NCBI GenBank assembly: GCA_964573545.1
Contig: CAZNJQ010000002.1
Coordinates: 1 to 52,543 of the forward strand
Direction of reading: 5' to 3'
Length of the DNA: 52,543 bases
Source of the DNA: CAZNJQ01 sp964573545
Lineage (GTDB): Bacteria > Patescibacteriota > Minisyncoccia > Phycocordibacterales > UBA2135
A program made the position numbers and the translations under genes. Below the pieces are notes generated by a model. It ran no database searches and was not told the DNA's origin. It saw nothing but the letters and a program-made list of their open reading frames with translations. Below are positions 6,854 through 13,351 of this stretch, piece after piece. Within the stretch, counting starts at the first letter, position 1. Each line of letters starts with the position of its first letter.

Positions 6854-7177
6854 ATGGAAAAAGAACCAAAAAACGAGAAAAGTACATCAATAATTAATCG
6901 GCAAGAAATTTTAGGATTTATAAAAGATAGAAACATAGAAGCGGAAGATTTTCATCTGATAGAAAAATTGGCATCTTTCCCTAAAGATATGGTCATCATG
7001 GAGCTTCACAATTTGTTTAATATGTACCGCGAAAGAAGCGGAGGGGAATTGGATGGGATGATACAAAATACCAATGACGCTCCAAGGAAAGAATTGCTTG
7101 AGGCAATGCGGCGGTTTTACCAAAAATATGATTGGCCAGCGAGCTGGCACCTCGTACGGACGCTGGAAAAATTATAA
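6854..7177 (+). CDS. Hypothetical protein, 107 aa
   Basis: Not recognised. An all-helical, highly charged protein: helix 1 RQEILGFIKDRNIEAEDFHLIEKLA, helix 2 KDMVIMELHNLFNMYRER, a loop, then RKELLEAMRRFYQKYDWPASWHLVRTLEKL. No cysteines or catalytic motif are visible. The start context AAAAATATGGAA matches those of the membrane protein and the deaminase. The sequence before it (GACACTATAGGGCGCAGAG) looks like a degenerate copy of the hairpin leader. Third ORF in the post-secA array. Confidence 0.65.
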   Translation: MEKEPKNEKSTSIINRQEILGFIKDRNIEAEDFHLIEKLASFPKDMVIMELHNLFNMYRERSGGELDGMIQNTNDAPRKELLEAMRRFYQKYDWPASWHLVRTLEKL

Positions 7178-7180
7178 AAA

Positions 7181-7195
7181 GTGTCATGGTCATGA
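7181..7195 (+). repeat. Hairpin leader motif, copy 3
   Basis: GTGTCATGGTCATGA with stem TCATG/CATGA and loop GT. Compared with copy 2 the stem has a C-to-T change on the left matched by G-to-A on the right, so pairing is kept. It lies 12 nt before the deaminase start. Confidence 0.6.
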
Positions 7196-7207
7196 AGTCA
7201 TGAAAAT

Positions 7208-7696
7208 ATGGAATATTTAGCCGGACAACAAGAAAAAGAGGCAATTTTGTGGATGAACAAAGCGGCAAAAATGGCCGAGAAAGCTTTATGCCTGAAAGCA
7301 AAATGTGGAACCGTGATTGCGAAGATCAATGAAATAATTGGTCAAGGATATAATGCGCCCCCATTAGATAAGGAAGAAAATCGGATGTGTGATAAGGAAT
7401 TTGGTCAAAGCAAAGAGAAATACGACAGAACATGTTGTATGCATGCCGAATGGCGGGCGATAATGGATGCACTTAAAAGAAATCCAAAGAAGCTGAAAGG
7501 ATCGAAGCTATATTTCATCAGAATAGATGAGAAAGGCAACATCAAAAAATCGAGAAAACCCTATTGCACAGTATGTAGTAGAATGGCGTTGGATACAGGA
7601 ATTGATAAATTTGTATTATGGCACGAGGAGGGCATTTGTGAATATCCGACTGACGAATATAATACGTTATCTTATCAATATAGCCCTGTGAGGTAG
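7208..7696 (+). CDS. Cytidine/deoxycytidylate deaminase-family protein
   Basis: 162 residues with the zinc-dependent deaminase signature: CMHAEW with H79 and E81 as zinc ligand and proton shuttle, and KPYCTVC with C120 and C123 as the other ligands. The strand-helix order around them (AAKMAEKALCLKAKCGTVIAKINEIIGQGYNAPP) is that of CMP/dCMP-like deaminases. The second motif has P-Y-C rather than the usual P-C, which shifts the spacing by one residue. Possible substrates are free nucleotides or a nucleic acid base. Last of four small ORFs after secA; such deaminases are frequent in mobile and defence cassettes. Confidence 0.8.
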   Translation: MEYLAGQQEKEAILWMNKAAKMAEKALCLKAKCGTVIAKINEIIGQGYNAPPLDKEENRMCDKEFGQSKEKYDRTCCMHAEWRAIMDALKRNPKKLKGSKLYFIRIDEKGNIKKSRKPYCTVCSRMALDTGIDKFVLWHEEGICEYPTDEYNTLSYQYSPVR

Positions 7697-7713
7697 ATAA
7701 TAAAGAGTAAAAG

Positions 7714-7726
7714 TGTCACGGGCCGT
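7714..7726 (+). repeat. Hairpin leader motif, copy 4, no gene behind it
   Basis: GTGTCACGGGCCG plus T, with stem ACGG/CCGT (7718-7726). It follows the deaminase stop by about 20 nt and marks the end of the array; only the minus-strand terminator lies beyond it. Confidence 0.5.
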
Positions 7727-7734
7727 AAGAGTAA

Positions 7735-7761
7735 GAAAAAAGCGAGATCGTGAGATCTCGC
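7735..7761 (-). terminator. Rho-independent terminator, minus strand
   Basis: GCGAGATC (7742-7749), loop GTGA, GATCTCGC (7754-7761): a perfect 8-bp stem. Read on the minus strand it is followed by TTTTTT. It ends transcription of the minus-strand gene at 7778-7969. Confidence 0.85.
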
Positions 7762-7777
7762 CTATGATCCGTATGCG

Positions 7778-7969
7778 CTATCTAAACATGTGGCAAAGAT
7801 CGTAATCGCCCTGGACGGTTTTTTTACCGTAACGGTTCTTTATTCGCGCTTCACGGTATGCCTCAGGCAAGAATCTCCGGCATTTCGGCGAGCACCATTT
7901 CGGATGATTTTTAATCTCTTTTTCAACCTTTTTTTGCAAATTCTGAACGGTCCGAGATTTCTTGCGCAT
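7778..7969 (-). CDS. Hypothetical basic protein with CxxxC motif, 63 aa
   Basis: Not recognised. MRKKSRTVQNLQKKVEKEIKN is a basic helix, followed by WCSPKCRRFLPEAYREARIKNRYG and a C-terminus GDYDLCHMF. The Cys pair with the later Cys-His could bind a metal ion. Coding is supported by the perfect minus-strand terminator 17 bp after its stop and by the neighbouring minus-strand gene. Size and charge suggest a nucleic-acid binding accessory protein; that is inference. Confidence 0.6.
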   Translation of the reverse strand: MRKKSRTVQNLQKKVEKEIKNHPKWCSPKCRRFLPEAYREARIKNRYGKKTVQGDYDLCHMFR

Positions 7970-8033
7970 TACTTTATCACCACAGGCGGGATAAACTGTT
8001 GAAAGGATATAAATTTATGTAGATTATGTCAAT

Positions 8034-8059
8034 AAAAAACTCACCGACGTATCGATGAG
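8034..8059 (-). terminator. Rho-independent terminator for the wHTH gene
   Basis: On the minus strand CTCATCGA, loop TACG, TCGGTGAG, then TTTTTT. The one non-Watson-Crick position is U-G in minus-strand RNA but C-A in plus-strand RNA, so the structure is specific for minus transcripts. It overlaps the stop codon of the gene. Confidence 0.75.
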
Positions 8060-8280
8060 CGCATGGTGAAAGAAAGAGAATCGTTTTTCAGTTGCCATTT
8101 CGTATCGCCGCCCTTACCGCCGAGACGCACGACATGGTGAGCGAGAGCGCCCAAACTTTGCGAAACTCCGTTCACGTTCAAACCGGTCTTCTCGGAGATC
8201 TGACGGGTGGTTGCTTCCCCGCCGTATCCGACAAGCGCCTTGAGGATGAGTTTCTGCCGTCTTTTCAGTCTGAGTGCCAT
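8041..8280 (-). CDS. Small winged helix-turn-helix protein
   Basis: 79 residues. The core RRQKLILKALVGYGGEATTRQISEKTGLNVNGVSQSLGALAHHVVRLGGKGGDTKWQL reads helix 1, then the HTH (TTRQISEKTGLNVNGVSQSLGAL, recognition helix NVNGVSQSLGAL), then a wing with GGKGGDTKW. This is the arrangement of MarR/ArsR-like small DNA-binding proteins, so a transcriptional regulator is likely. Start supported by AGAGGA 8 nt upstream on the minus strand. It is transcribed away from the cysteine-rich gene at 8435 and could act on the shared upstream region 8281-8434. Confidence 0.75.
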   Translation of the reverse strand: MALRLKRRQKLILKALVGYGGEATTRQISEKTGLNVNGVSQSLGALAHHVVRLGGKGGDTKWQLKNDSLSFTMRSSIRR

Positions 8281-8434
8281 CCGTATTTCCTCTAGCGGAT
8301 TTTATCTTACTGTAAAATATCATATGCATCTTTAAATCTCAAGGACATGGATGGCGACATTTGTTTTGGCACTTGATTTATTCTGTACGGGCGTTACTCT
8401 TTAGGCAGAGAAACTCTAACAAGGGAGATACAGG

Positions 8435-8632
8435 ATGGCGAACAGGATACCTGCGTCAATATTCTCCCAAAACATGTTTGATATGGGCTGCACATGCGAT
8501 GAATGCAACGGCTCTCCCAATCCCGAATTCGGTCACTGTCCGGAATGTCGCGGGGTGATACGTCTCGTTGAAACATGCCCATATTGCGGATATTGTGGAA
8601 AAAGGGATGAAAAATCCGATATGCTCCACTAA
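8435..8632 (+). CDS. Cysteine-rich zinc-binding small protein, 65 aa
   Basis: Contains CTCDEC (residues 19-24), CPEC (35-38) and CPYCGYC (48-54): eight cysteines able to form two zinc knuckles. The rest is polar. No named family is recognised; rubredoxin-like or zinc-ribbon microproteins are possible. Start supported by AAGGGAGAT 7-8 nt upstream; the gene is followed by a strong terminator at 8654-8680, so it forms a single-gene unit opposite the wHTH gene. Confidence 0.7.
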   Translation: MANRIPASIFSQNMFDMGCTCDECNGSPNPEFGHCPECRGVIRLVETCPYCGYCGKRDEKSDMLH

Positions 8633-8653
8633 CAATCTCGTGTTTTATATTTT

Positions 8654-8680
8654 AAACTCCGCCTTGGTCGGAGTTTTTTT
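8654..8680 (+). terminator. Rho-independent terminator
   Basis: AAACTCCG (8654-8661), 7-nt loop, CGGAGTTT (8669-8676), continuing into a T-run to 8680. Confidence 0.9.
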
Positions 8681-8693
8681 GTGCAGGAATAAG

Positions 8694-8729
8694 ATAGCAA
8701 TAACTATGCTATAGCATAGTTATTGCTAT
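8694..8729. repeat. Perfect 36-bp palindrome
   Basis: The 18-nt arm ATAGCAATAACTATGCTA is followed immediately by its exact reverse complement with no spacer. It lies between a terminator and the YvlD-like gene, 83 bp before that gene's -10. It may be an operator for a dimeric or tetrameric regulator, or a cruciform-forming element. Confidence 0.9.
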
Positions 8730-8799
8730 GTATGTCGGAGGCACCATGCGTGCGGCGCTATACGTAAGGAATTGATAGTGTCGCGTTGTTCCATTGGTG

Positions 8800-8805
8800 T
8801 ATACT
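8800..8805 (+). promoter_or_regulatory. -10 element, leaderless start
   Basis: TATACT six nt before ATG 8812. No good -35 is seen; TTGATA at 8772-8777 is 22 nt away. Confidence 0.5.
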
Positions 8806-8811
8806 GTAAAG

Positions 8812-9153
8812 ATGAAACTTATCGCACGGTGGCTTATAACTGCGCTCGGCTTTCTTGCGGCGGCGTATTTCATACCGGGCATCACGGTAGAAAGTTTTTA
8901 TGTCGCGCTCATTCTCGCTTTTTGCTGGGGAATCATCAACTTGCTCGTGACGCCCATCATTCTTATCCTGACGCTTCCCATAACCATCCTCACGCTTGGC
9001 CTCTTCAGCTTCGTCGTGAACGGACTTCTCCTTTTATTTTTGGGAAATATCATACAAGGATTTGCCGTTGAAGGGTTTTTAGCGGCCCTCCTGGGCGCTG
9101 TCGTCGTCTCTTTTGCGAACTGGATAGGCAATGCGCTCATCTCTCGGGTATAA
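8812..9153 (+). CDS. YvlD/phage holin family 4 membrane protein
   Basis: 113 residues from ATG 8812. Four hydrophobic segments: WLITALGFLAAAYFIPGI, FYVALILAFCWGIINLLVTP, IILILTLPITILTLGLFSFVVNGLLLLFLG and GFLAALLGAVVVSFANWIG. The pattern NLLVxPIxxILTLPxxxLTLGLFxxxVNxxLL is typical of the YvlD (DUF360) family, also labelled phage holin family 4. Its function in chromosomes is not known. The position of -10 TATACT just upstream supports ATG 8812 over a TTG 18 nt earlier. Confidence 0.88.
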   Translation: MKLIARWLITALGFLAAAYFIPGITVESFYVALILAFCWGIINLLVTPIILILTLPITILTLGLFSFVVNGLLLLFLGNIIQGFAVEGFLAALLGAVVVSFANWIGNALISRV

Positions 9154-9173
9154 GATCAGAGCTGGCAGCCTTT

Positions 9174-9196
9174 CTTTGGCACCCAAAGCTTGTTTT
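9174..9196 (+). terminator. Weak terminator-like hairpin
   Basis: CTTTGG, loop CAC, CCAAAG, then CTTGTTTT. Short stem, 21 bp after the membrane protein stop. Confidence 0.4.
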
Positions 9197-9267
9197 CCTC
9201 TCGGGGTGTGATACCATCAATGTCACTTTTGGCGGATTTTAATCGGCATTTAAGAAACATAGTATCT

Positions 9268-9342
9268 ATGGGAGAAGTTATATTTGTAGCACTGCTCGTG
9301 GCGACGTTCGCGGCGCTCGCCGTCAGTCAGGTCTATTTTTAA
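9268..9342 (+). CDS. Possible 24-aa single-span membrane peptide
   Basis: ATG 9268, TAA 9340-9342. MGEVIFVALLVATFAALAVS is one hydrophobic span, followed by QVYF. TAGTAT (9261-9266) lies just upstream as a possible -10. Small hydrophobic peptides of this size occur in bacteria as membrane regulators or toxins, but nothing here identifies a role, and chance cannot be excluded. Confidence 0.35.
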   Translation: MGEVIFVALLVATFAALAVSQVYF

Positions 9343-9412
9343 TACAAACGCCTCAAATCGTATTTAACAGGGTGATGATTTTAATACTCGTTTTACTCGT
9401 TTAAAATCTATC

Positions 9413-11188
9413 ATGTGCGGCATTTTTGCCTACATCGGCGGCGATAATCGTGCAGTCCGAAAAGCGATACAAGGGCTTAAGGATTTGGAATACAGAGGGT
9501 ATGACAGTTGGGGGGTCGCGGTGAAGACACCCCGGGGCATTGAGAGCAGGAAGGGAGTCGGAAAAGTATCTGATATAGACGAGCGCGATTTTAACGATAT
9601 TTCTGGCACTATCTCTCTGGGGCATACGCGCTGGGCGACACACGGGAAAGTATGCATAGAGAATAGCCATCCGCATTTCAATACGGATAAGACGATCGCT
9701 GTGGTGCATAATGGCATTATCGAGAATTATCGCGAACTTCGCGATGATATCGGTGCGCACCTTTTCCGCTCCGAAACAGATACAGAAGTCATACCGCACC
9801 TCATTGATTCGTTCATGCGGCGCGGTTTTTCTTTTGAAAAAGCGTTTTTGAAGACATGCAAGATGCTGAAGGGACGGTTCGCGTTCGTTGCGCTTCAGGC
9901 GGATTCCTCGTTTATTCTTTCCGCGCGCAACGGCTCTCCGCTTGTTGTCGGTAAGGGGGAGGGCGAATATTTCATCGCCTCTGACACGCCCGCTTTTTTG
10001 GATTATACAAGTACAGTGAATTACATGCACGATGGTGAATATGTGAAAATAACACCGTCATCGATACAATTTTTCGATTTCAAGACGGGAAAAGAGATGC
10101 GCAAGAAAGACGAGGAGGTTGCATGGGGTAAACTCGACGCTTCGAAAGGCGGTTGGGACCATTTCATGCTGAAAGAAATAATGGAGCAAAGGGAATCGCT
10201 CGGGCGCGTCCTTGCGGAAGAAGCAGAGACCATTGCCCGTGCGGTACGCATCATAAAGAAAGCCAAAAATATTTTTCTCGTCGCGTGCGGTACCGCCGGA
10301 TACGCATCTATGGTCGCCGAGCGCGCACTTTCGGAAATCGCGGGGGTGAAAGCGCGTTTTGTGCCCGCATCCGAATTCCGCGCATTTCTGCCATTCGTTG
10401 ATTCACGTACCGTGGTTATTCCCGTGACACAAAGTGGCGAGACAGCGGATGTTTTGGAGGCGATAAAAGAATCACGGCAGAAAAAAGCAAAAATCGTCTC
10501 AGTCATCAACGTTCGAGGCTCCTCTGTCGAACGCGAATCTGATGCGGCACTGCCTATCAATGCAGGGCCGGAGAAAGCCGTTGCGTCGACGAAAGCGGCG
10601 ACCTCGCAAATTCTCATGTTCCTGCTTCTTGCGCACGCTCTCTCCGGGCACGAGATGCGCGGAAGGAAAATTCTCAAAAAAGCGGTCAGGGATATCGGGA
10701 AGTGGCTTGAGGAAAAACGGCTCCGTGATATACGGCAGATCGCGGAGAGAGTCGTTTCAGCGCCGAACCTTTTCGTCATCGGCAAGGGGATGCTGTATCC
10801 CGTCGCCCTTGAGGCCGCACTTAAGATAAAAGAAGTTTCTTACATACACGCCGAAGGCTTTGCAGCAGGGGAGTTAAAACACGGTCCGATTGCCCTCATT
10901 GAACAAGGCACGCCCTGTATCGCGCTTCTAGGGGATGACGAGAATACAAATGATGTTTTAAACGGCGTGGAAGAACTTAAGGCACGCGGAGCTTTTATCA
11001 TCGGCATTGCGCCGCAGGAGCAAAAGAGTGACGTGTTCGATGCATGGATTCCCGTGCCCGATTCTGGGATTGCGTCTGCGCTTACGCATCTTATCCCGAC
11101 CCAGATACTCGCATATTATCTTGCGGTTCTCCGCGGCAACAACCCCGACAAACCGCGAAATCTCGCGAAAAGCGTGACGGTGAAGTAG
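9413..11188 (+). CDS. glmS: Glutamine-fructose-6-phosphate aminotransferase GlmS
   Basis: Makes glucosamine-6-phosphate from fructose-6-phosphate and glutamine, the entry to UDP-GlcNAc and peptidoglycan. It starts MCGIFAYIGG, so Cys2 becomes the N-terminal nucleophile of the class II glutaminase domain. Downstream are YRGYDSWG, HTRWATHG, NGIIENYRELR, then two SIS domains (FLVACGTAGYAS, VTQSGETADVLEA, STKAATSQI and IGKGMLYPVALEAALKIKEVSYIHAEGFAAGELKHGPIAL). It ends NLAKSVTVK as expected. 591 aa is normal length. I see no glmS ribozyme in the short upstream region. Together with murB it provides wall precursor synthesis. Confidence 0.97.
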   Translation: MCGIFAYIGGDNRAVRKAIQGLKDLEYRGYDSWGVAVKTPRGIESRKGVGKVSDIDERDFNDISGTISLGHTRWATHGKVCIENSHPHFNTDKTIAVVHNGIIENYRELRDDIGAHLFRSETDTEVIPHLIDSFMRRGFSFEKAFLKTCKMLKGRFAFVALQADSSFILSARNGSPLVVGKGEGEYFIASDTPAFLDYTSTVNYMHDGEYVKITPSSIQFFDFKTGKEMRKKDEEVAWGKLDASKGGWDHFMLKEIMEQRESLGRVLAEEAETIARAVRIIKKAKNIFLVACGTAGYASMVAERALSEIAGVKARFVPASEFRAFLPFVDSRTVVIPVTQSGETADVLEAIKESRQKKAKIVSVINVRGSSVERESDAALPINAGPEKAVASTKAATSQILMFLLLAHALSGHEMRGRKILKKAVRDIGKWLEEKRLRDIRQIAERVVSAPNLFVIGKGMLYPVALEAALKIKEVSYIHAEGFAAGELKHGPIALIEQGTPCIALLGDDENTNDVLNGVEELKARGAFIIGIAPQEQKSDVFDAWIPVPDSGIASALTHLIPTQILAYYLAVLRGNNPDKPRNLAKSVTVK

Positions 11189-11192
11189 GGAT

Positions 11193-11221
11193 TTGACAGA
11201 AATATATTGTCGTGCTAATAC
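11193..11221 (+). promoter_or_regulatory. Near-consensus sigma-70 type promoter
   Basis: TTGACA (11193-11198), 17-nt spacer, TAATAC (11216-11221). It starts 5 bp after the glmS stop and drives the two small unknown genes. Confidence 0.8.
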
Positions 11222-11262
11222 TTTAATTAGAAGTTGCGGACGCATCTGAACTGGGAGATTTA

Positions 11263-11520
11263 ATGCCCGGAAAATGCCTTGTGGAAGTTGTGTCGATAAA
11301 TGGCCATGCCATTATTACAGACAAGGATGGCAAAATATATACTTTCACACCCGAAGAAGGTGTGCGGGGCGTTGGAAAGTCTTTTAGCAGCGGTATGTTT
11401 CTGCAGCCAGCGTTATCCGCTCAAATTGGGTCACCGGTTCAAACATTGGAAATATACGACGAATATCCTTTTAATAAAATCACTGAGGAGATTTCAGGGC
11501 GCGTAGACATACATGATTGA
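11263..11520 (+). CDS. Hypothetical protein, 85 aa
   Basis: Not recognised. The N-terminal half reads as beta strands (KCLVEVVSINGHAIITDKDGKIYTFTPEEG), resembling a small barrel; the C-terminal half is polar. Start supported by GGGAG about 7 nt upstream. It overlaps the next gene by 8 bp, so the two are translationally coupled and probably work together. It lies behind the best-matching promoter in the window, about 40 bp downstream, which suggests substantial expression. Confidence 0.65.
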   Translation: MPGKCLVEVVSINGHAIITDKDGKIYTFTPEEGVRGVGKSFSSGMFLQPALSAQIGSPVQTLEIYDEYPFNKITEEISGRVDIHD

Positions 11521-11755
11521 TGCGCTAAGACAGTTTTTGCTTTCTCTTGACCAAAAATTATCGCCGGAGATGAGGCAAAAATGTGCTCGCCAAGCAGAAG
11601 AGGCATTCAAAAATGATGTTGTCTACAAAACTCTTCGGGAAGTCTTAATCAATAACCCAATGCCGTCAGGGCTTGACGCAATCTATGGTCCGACTGACGG
11701 GCGGGCGGGTGAAGTTCTCCAGGAAATGACCAAGAAGTGGAGAGAAGGAAAATAA
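11513..11755 (+). CDS. Hypothetical helical protein, 80 aa
   Basis: Not recognised. Helical and charged: MIDALRQFLLSLDQKLSPEMRQKCARQAEEAFKN, then VVYKTLREVLINNP and a C-terminal helix GEVLQEMTKKWREG. It overlaps the preceding gene by 8 bp and is followed by a strong terminator, so the pair forms a closed two-gene operon. A two-protein module such as a toxin-antitoxin-like pair is conceivable from size and coupling, but no known toxin or antitoxin signature is present. Confidence 0.65.
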   Translation: MIDALRQFLLSLDQKLSPEMRQKCARQAEEAFKNDVVYKTLREVLINNPMPSGLDAIYGPTDGRAGEVLQEMTKKWREGK

Positions 11756-11765
11756 AACATACGAG

Positions 11766-11790
11766 GCCGCTTTTACAAAGCGGCTTTTTT
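11766..11790 (+). terminator. Rho-independent terminator
   Basis: GCCGCTTT, loop TAC, AAAGCGGC, then TTTTTT. Closes the two-gene operon and precedes gatB. Confidence 0.92.
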
Positions 11791-11820
11791 CATCCATGTT
11801 TTTATGTTTTAATTGATTGT

Positions 11821-13347
11821 ATGAAATATACTCCGACAATCGGACTTGAGGTTCATGCAGAACTCAAAACGAAGACAAAGATGTTCTGTAACTCCAAGAA
11901 TGACCCAGACGAAAAACAGCCGAATATAAATATATGCCCGGTATGCATGGCGCATCCGGGGACGCTCCCGGTCATCAACAAGGAGGCGGTGCGGCATGTC
12001 CTTCGAGTCGGTGTTGCTCTGGGCGGTACCCTCGCCGATTTTACTGAATTTGATCGGAAAAACTATTTCTACCCCGACTTACCAAAGGGGTATCAGATAA
12101 GCCAATATAAATATCCCCTTGTCTCGGGCGGCGAGCTCAACGGCGTTTCCATCACGCGCGTGCACCTTGAAGAAGATACGGGGCGTTCTTCGCATGAGAC
12201 GGGCGGGGAAAGCCTCGTTGATTTCAATCGCGCGGGAGTCCCGCTTATGGAGCTTGTGACGGAGCCAGTTATAAAGACCGCAAAAGAAGCGGGGAATTTC
12301 GCTCGTGAACTACAACTACTGCTCCGGTATCTGGGCGCGTCGGAAGCGAACATGGAAAAAGGGGAGATGCGCGTTGAGGCAAACGTTTCCGTTTCAGAAA
12401 CGTTTGCCTCCGCAGACCAATGCAGAACTGACGCAGACAGTCGCGGAAATATTCTGCGTAATTCTGCGTTGAGTCCGCGTCATTCTGCGACCTTGGGTAC
12501 CAAGGTAGAGGTGAAAAACATCAATTCGTTTAAAGCGGTTGAGAAAGCGATTGAATATGAAATAAAACGGCAGAGCGAGCTTCTCGCACGCGGGGAAAAA
12601 GTTGTTCAAGAGACGCGCGGATGGGATGAGAACAAAGGGAAGACTTTCTCTCAGCGTCTCAAAGAAGAATCCCATGATTACCGGTATTTTCCGGAACCGG
12701 ATTTGCCGAAATTGCACCTGAGAGAGCTTCCGGAATTCCATGAAGATGTGCTCCGAAAAGAGCTACCAGAACTGCCACGGGAGAAGCGTGAACGCTATAA
12801 AAAAGAATTCGGCATCAAAGATAAGGACATTGAACTTTATATCTCGGACATGAGGCTTGATCGTCTTTTTACAGAGACAATTCATTTCTTTAAAGATGAT
12901 TCAAATATTGCGAAGCACTCTAATATTGTGGCTGAGTTCATACAACTTGCCTCAAATTATATCGTCTCTGATCTCGTCGGGCTAGCAAAATCAACGGGTC
13001 AAAACTTTAACAAAATACAACCCGAATATCTCTCTTTACTTATCAAAATGATTGCTGGAGGTGAGATTTCTTCTCGCGGGGCAAAGGATATTCTTGCTAT
13101 CATGCTTTCCGAAGGCGGTAGTCCCGATGAAATTGCTAAGAAAGAAGGATTAGCTCAGATAAGCGGCAAAGAGGAATTAAAAGAGATTGTTGAAAAGATT
13201 ATCGTAGGCAATCCTGGGGTTGTTGCTGATTTCAAATCTGGCAAAGAGCAAGCACTTCAATTTCTGATCGGACAAGGGATGAAGGAAACAAAGGGCGCTG
13301 CAAATCCAAAGACGCTTGAGAAATTATTCAAAGAACACATCACTTGA
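11821..13347 (+). CDS. gatB: Aspartyl/glutamyl-tRNA amidotransferase subunit GatB, with in-frame insertion
   Basis: Part of GatCAB, which turns Glu-tRNA(Gln) or Asp-tRNA(Asn) into the amidated form. It starts MKYTPTIGLEVHAELKTKTKMFC, the usual family start, and contains CPVCMAHPGTLPVIN, RKNYFYPDLPKGYQISQY, LEEDTGRSSH, DFNRAGVPLMELVTEP and a C-terminal YqeY-like helical domain. Between VEANVSVS and GTKVEVKNINSFKAVE, normally nearly adjacent, lie about 30 extra residues (193-223) encoded by a repeat-rich insertion. gatA and gatC are not in the window. 508 aa in total. An in-frame ATG at 11737 lies before the terminator and is rejected. Confidence 0.95.
   Translation: MKYTPTIGLEVHAELKTKTKMFCNSKNDPDEKQPNINICPVCMAHPGTLPVINKEAVRHVLRVGVALGGTLADFTEFDRKNYFYPDLPKGYQISQYKYPLVSGGELNGVSITRVHLEEDTGRSSHETGGESLVDFNRAGVPLMELVTEPVIKTAKEAGNFARELQLLLRYLGASEANMEKGEMRVEANVSVSETFASADQCRTDADSRGNILRNSALSPRHSATLGTKVEVKNINSFKAVEKAIEYEIKRQSELLARGEKVVQETRGWDENKGKTFSQRLKEESHDYRYFPEPDLPKLHLRELPEFHEDVLRKELPELPREKRERYKKEFGIKDKDIELYISDMRLDRLFTETIHFFKDDSNIAKHSNIVAEFIQLASNYIVSDLVGLAKSTGQNFNKIQPEYLSLLIKMIAGGEISSRGAKDILAIMLSEGGSPDEIAKKEGLAQISGKEELKEIVEKIIVGNPGVVADFKSGKEQALQFLIGQGMKETKGAANPKTLEKLFKEHIT
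12376..12490. repeat. Inverted repeat plus repeat element inside gatB
   Basis: GAGGCAAACGTTTC (12376-12389) and GAAACGTTTGCCTC (12397-12410) are exact reverse complements around a 7-nt loop. The left arm is ancestral coding sequence. The insertion continues to about 12490 with two CGCAGA words followed by three ATTCTGCG words (12451, 12461, 12482), themselves inverted relative to each other. The reading frame is kept throughout. Confidence 0.8.
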
Positions 13348-13351
13348 ACCC

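Noticed and set aside
6089..7726. Classical integron attC cassette array
   Set aside because: No RYYYAAC/GTTRRRY core pairs and the hairpins are about 15-35 nt instead of the usual longer attC sites; no integrase is seen.
9343..9412. glmS ribozyme upstream of glmS
   Set aside because: Only 70 bp remain after the tiny ORF and no conserved ribozyme core is seen.
10021..10785. 254-codon open frame on the minus strand inside glmS
   Set aside because: It is antisense to the glmS SIS domains, whose motifs are continuous on the plus strand; the minus product is Ser/Arg/Ala-rich without any motif.
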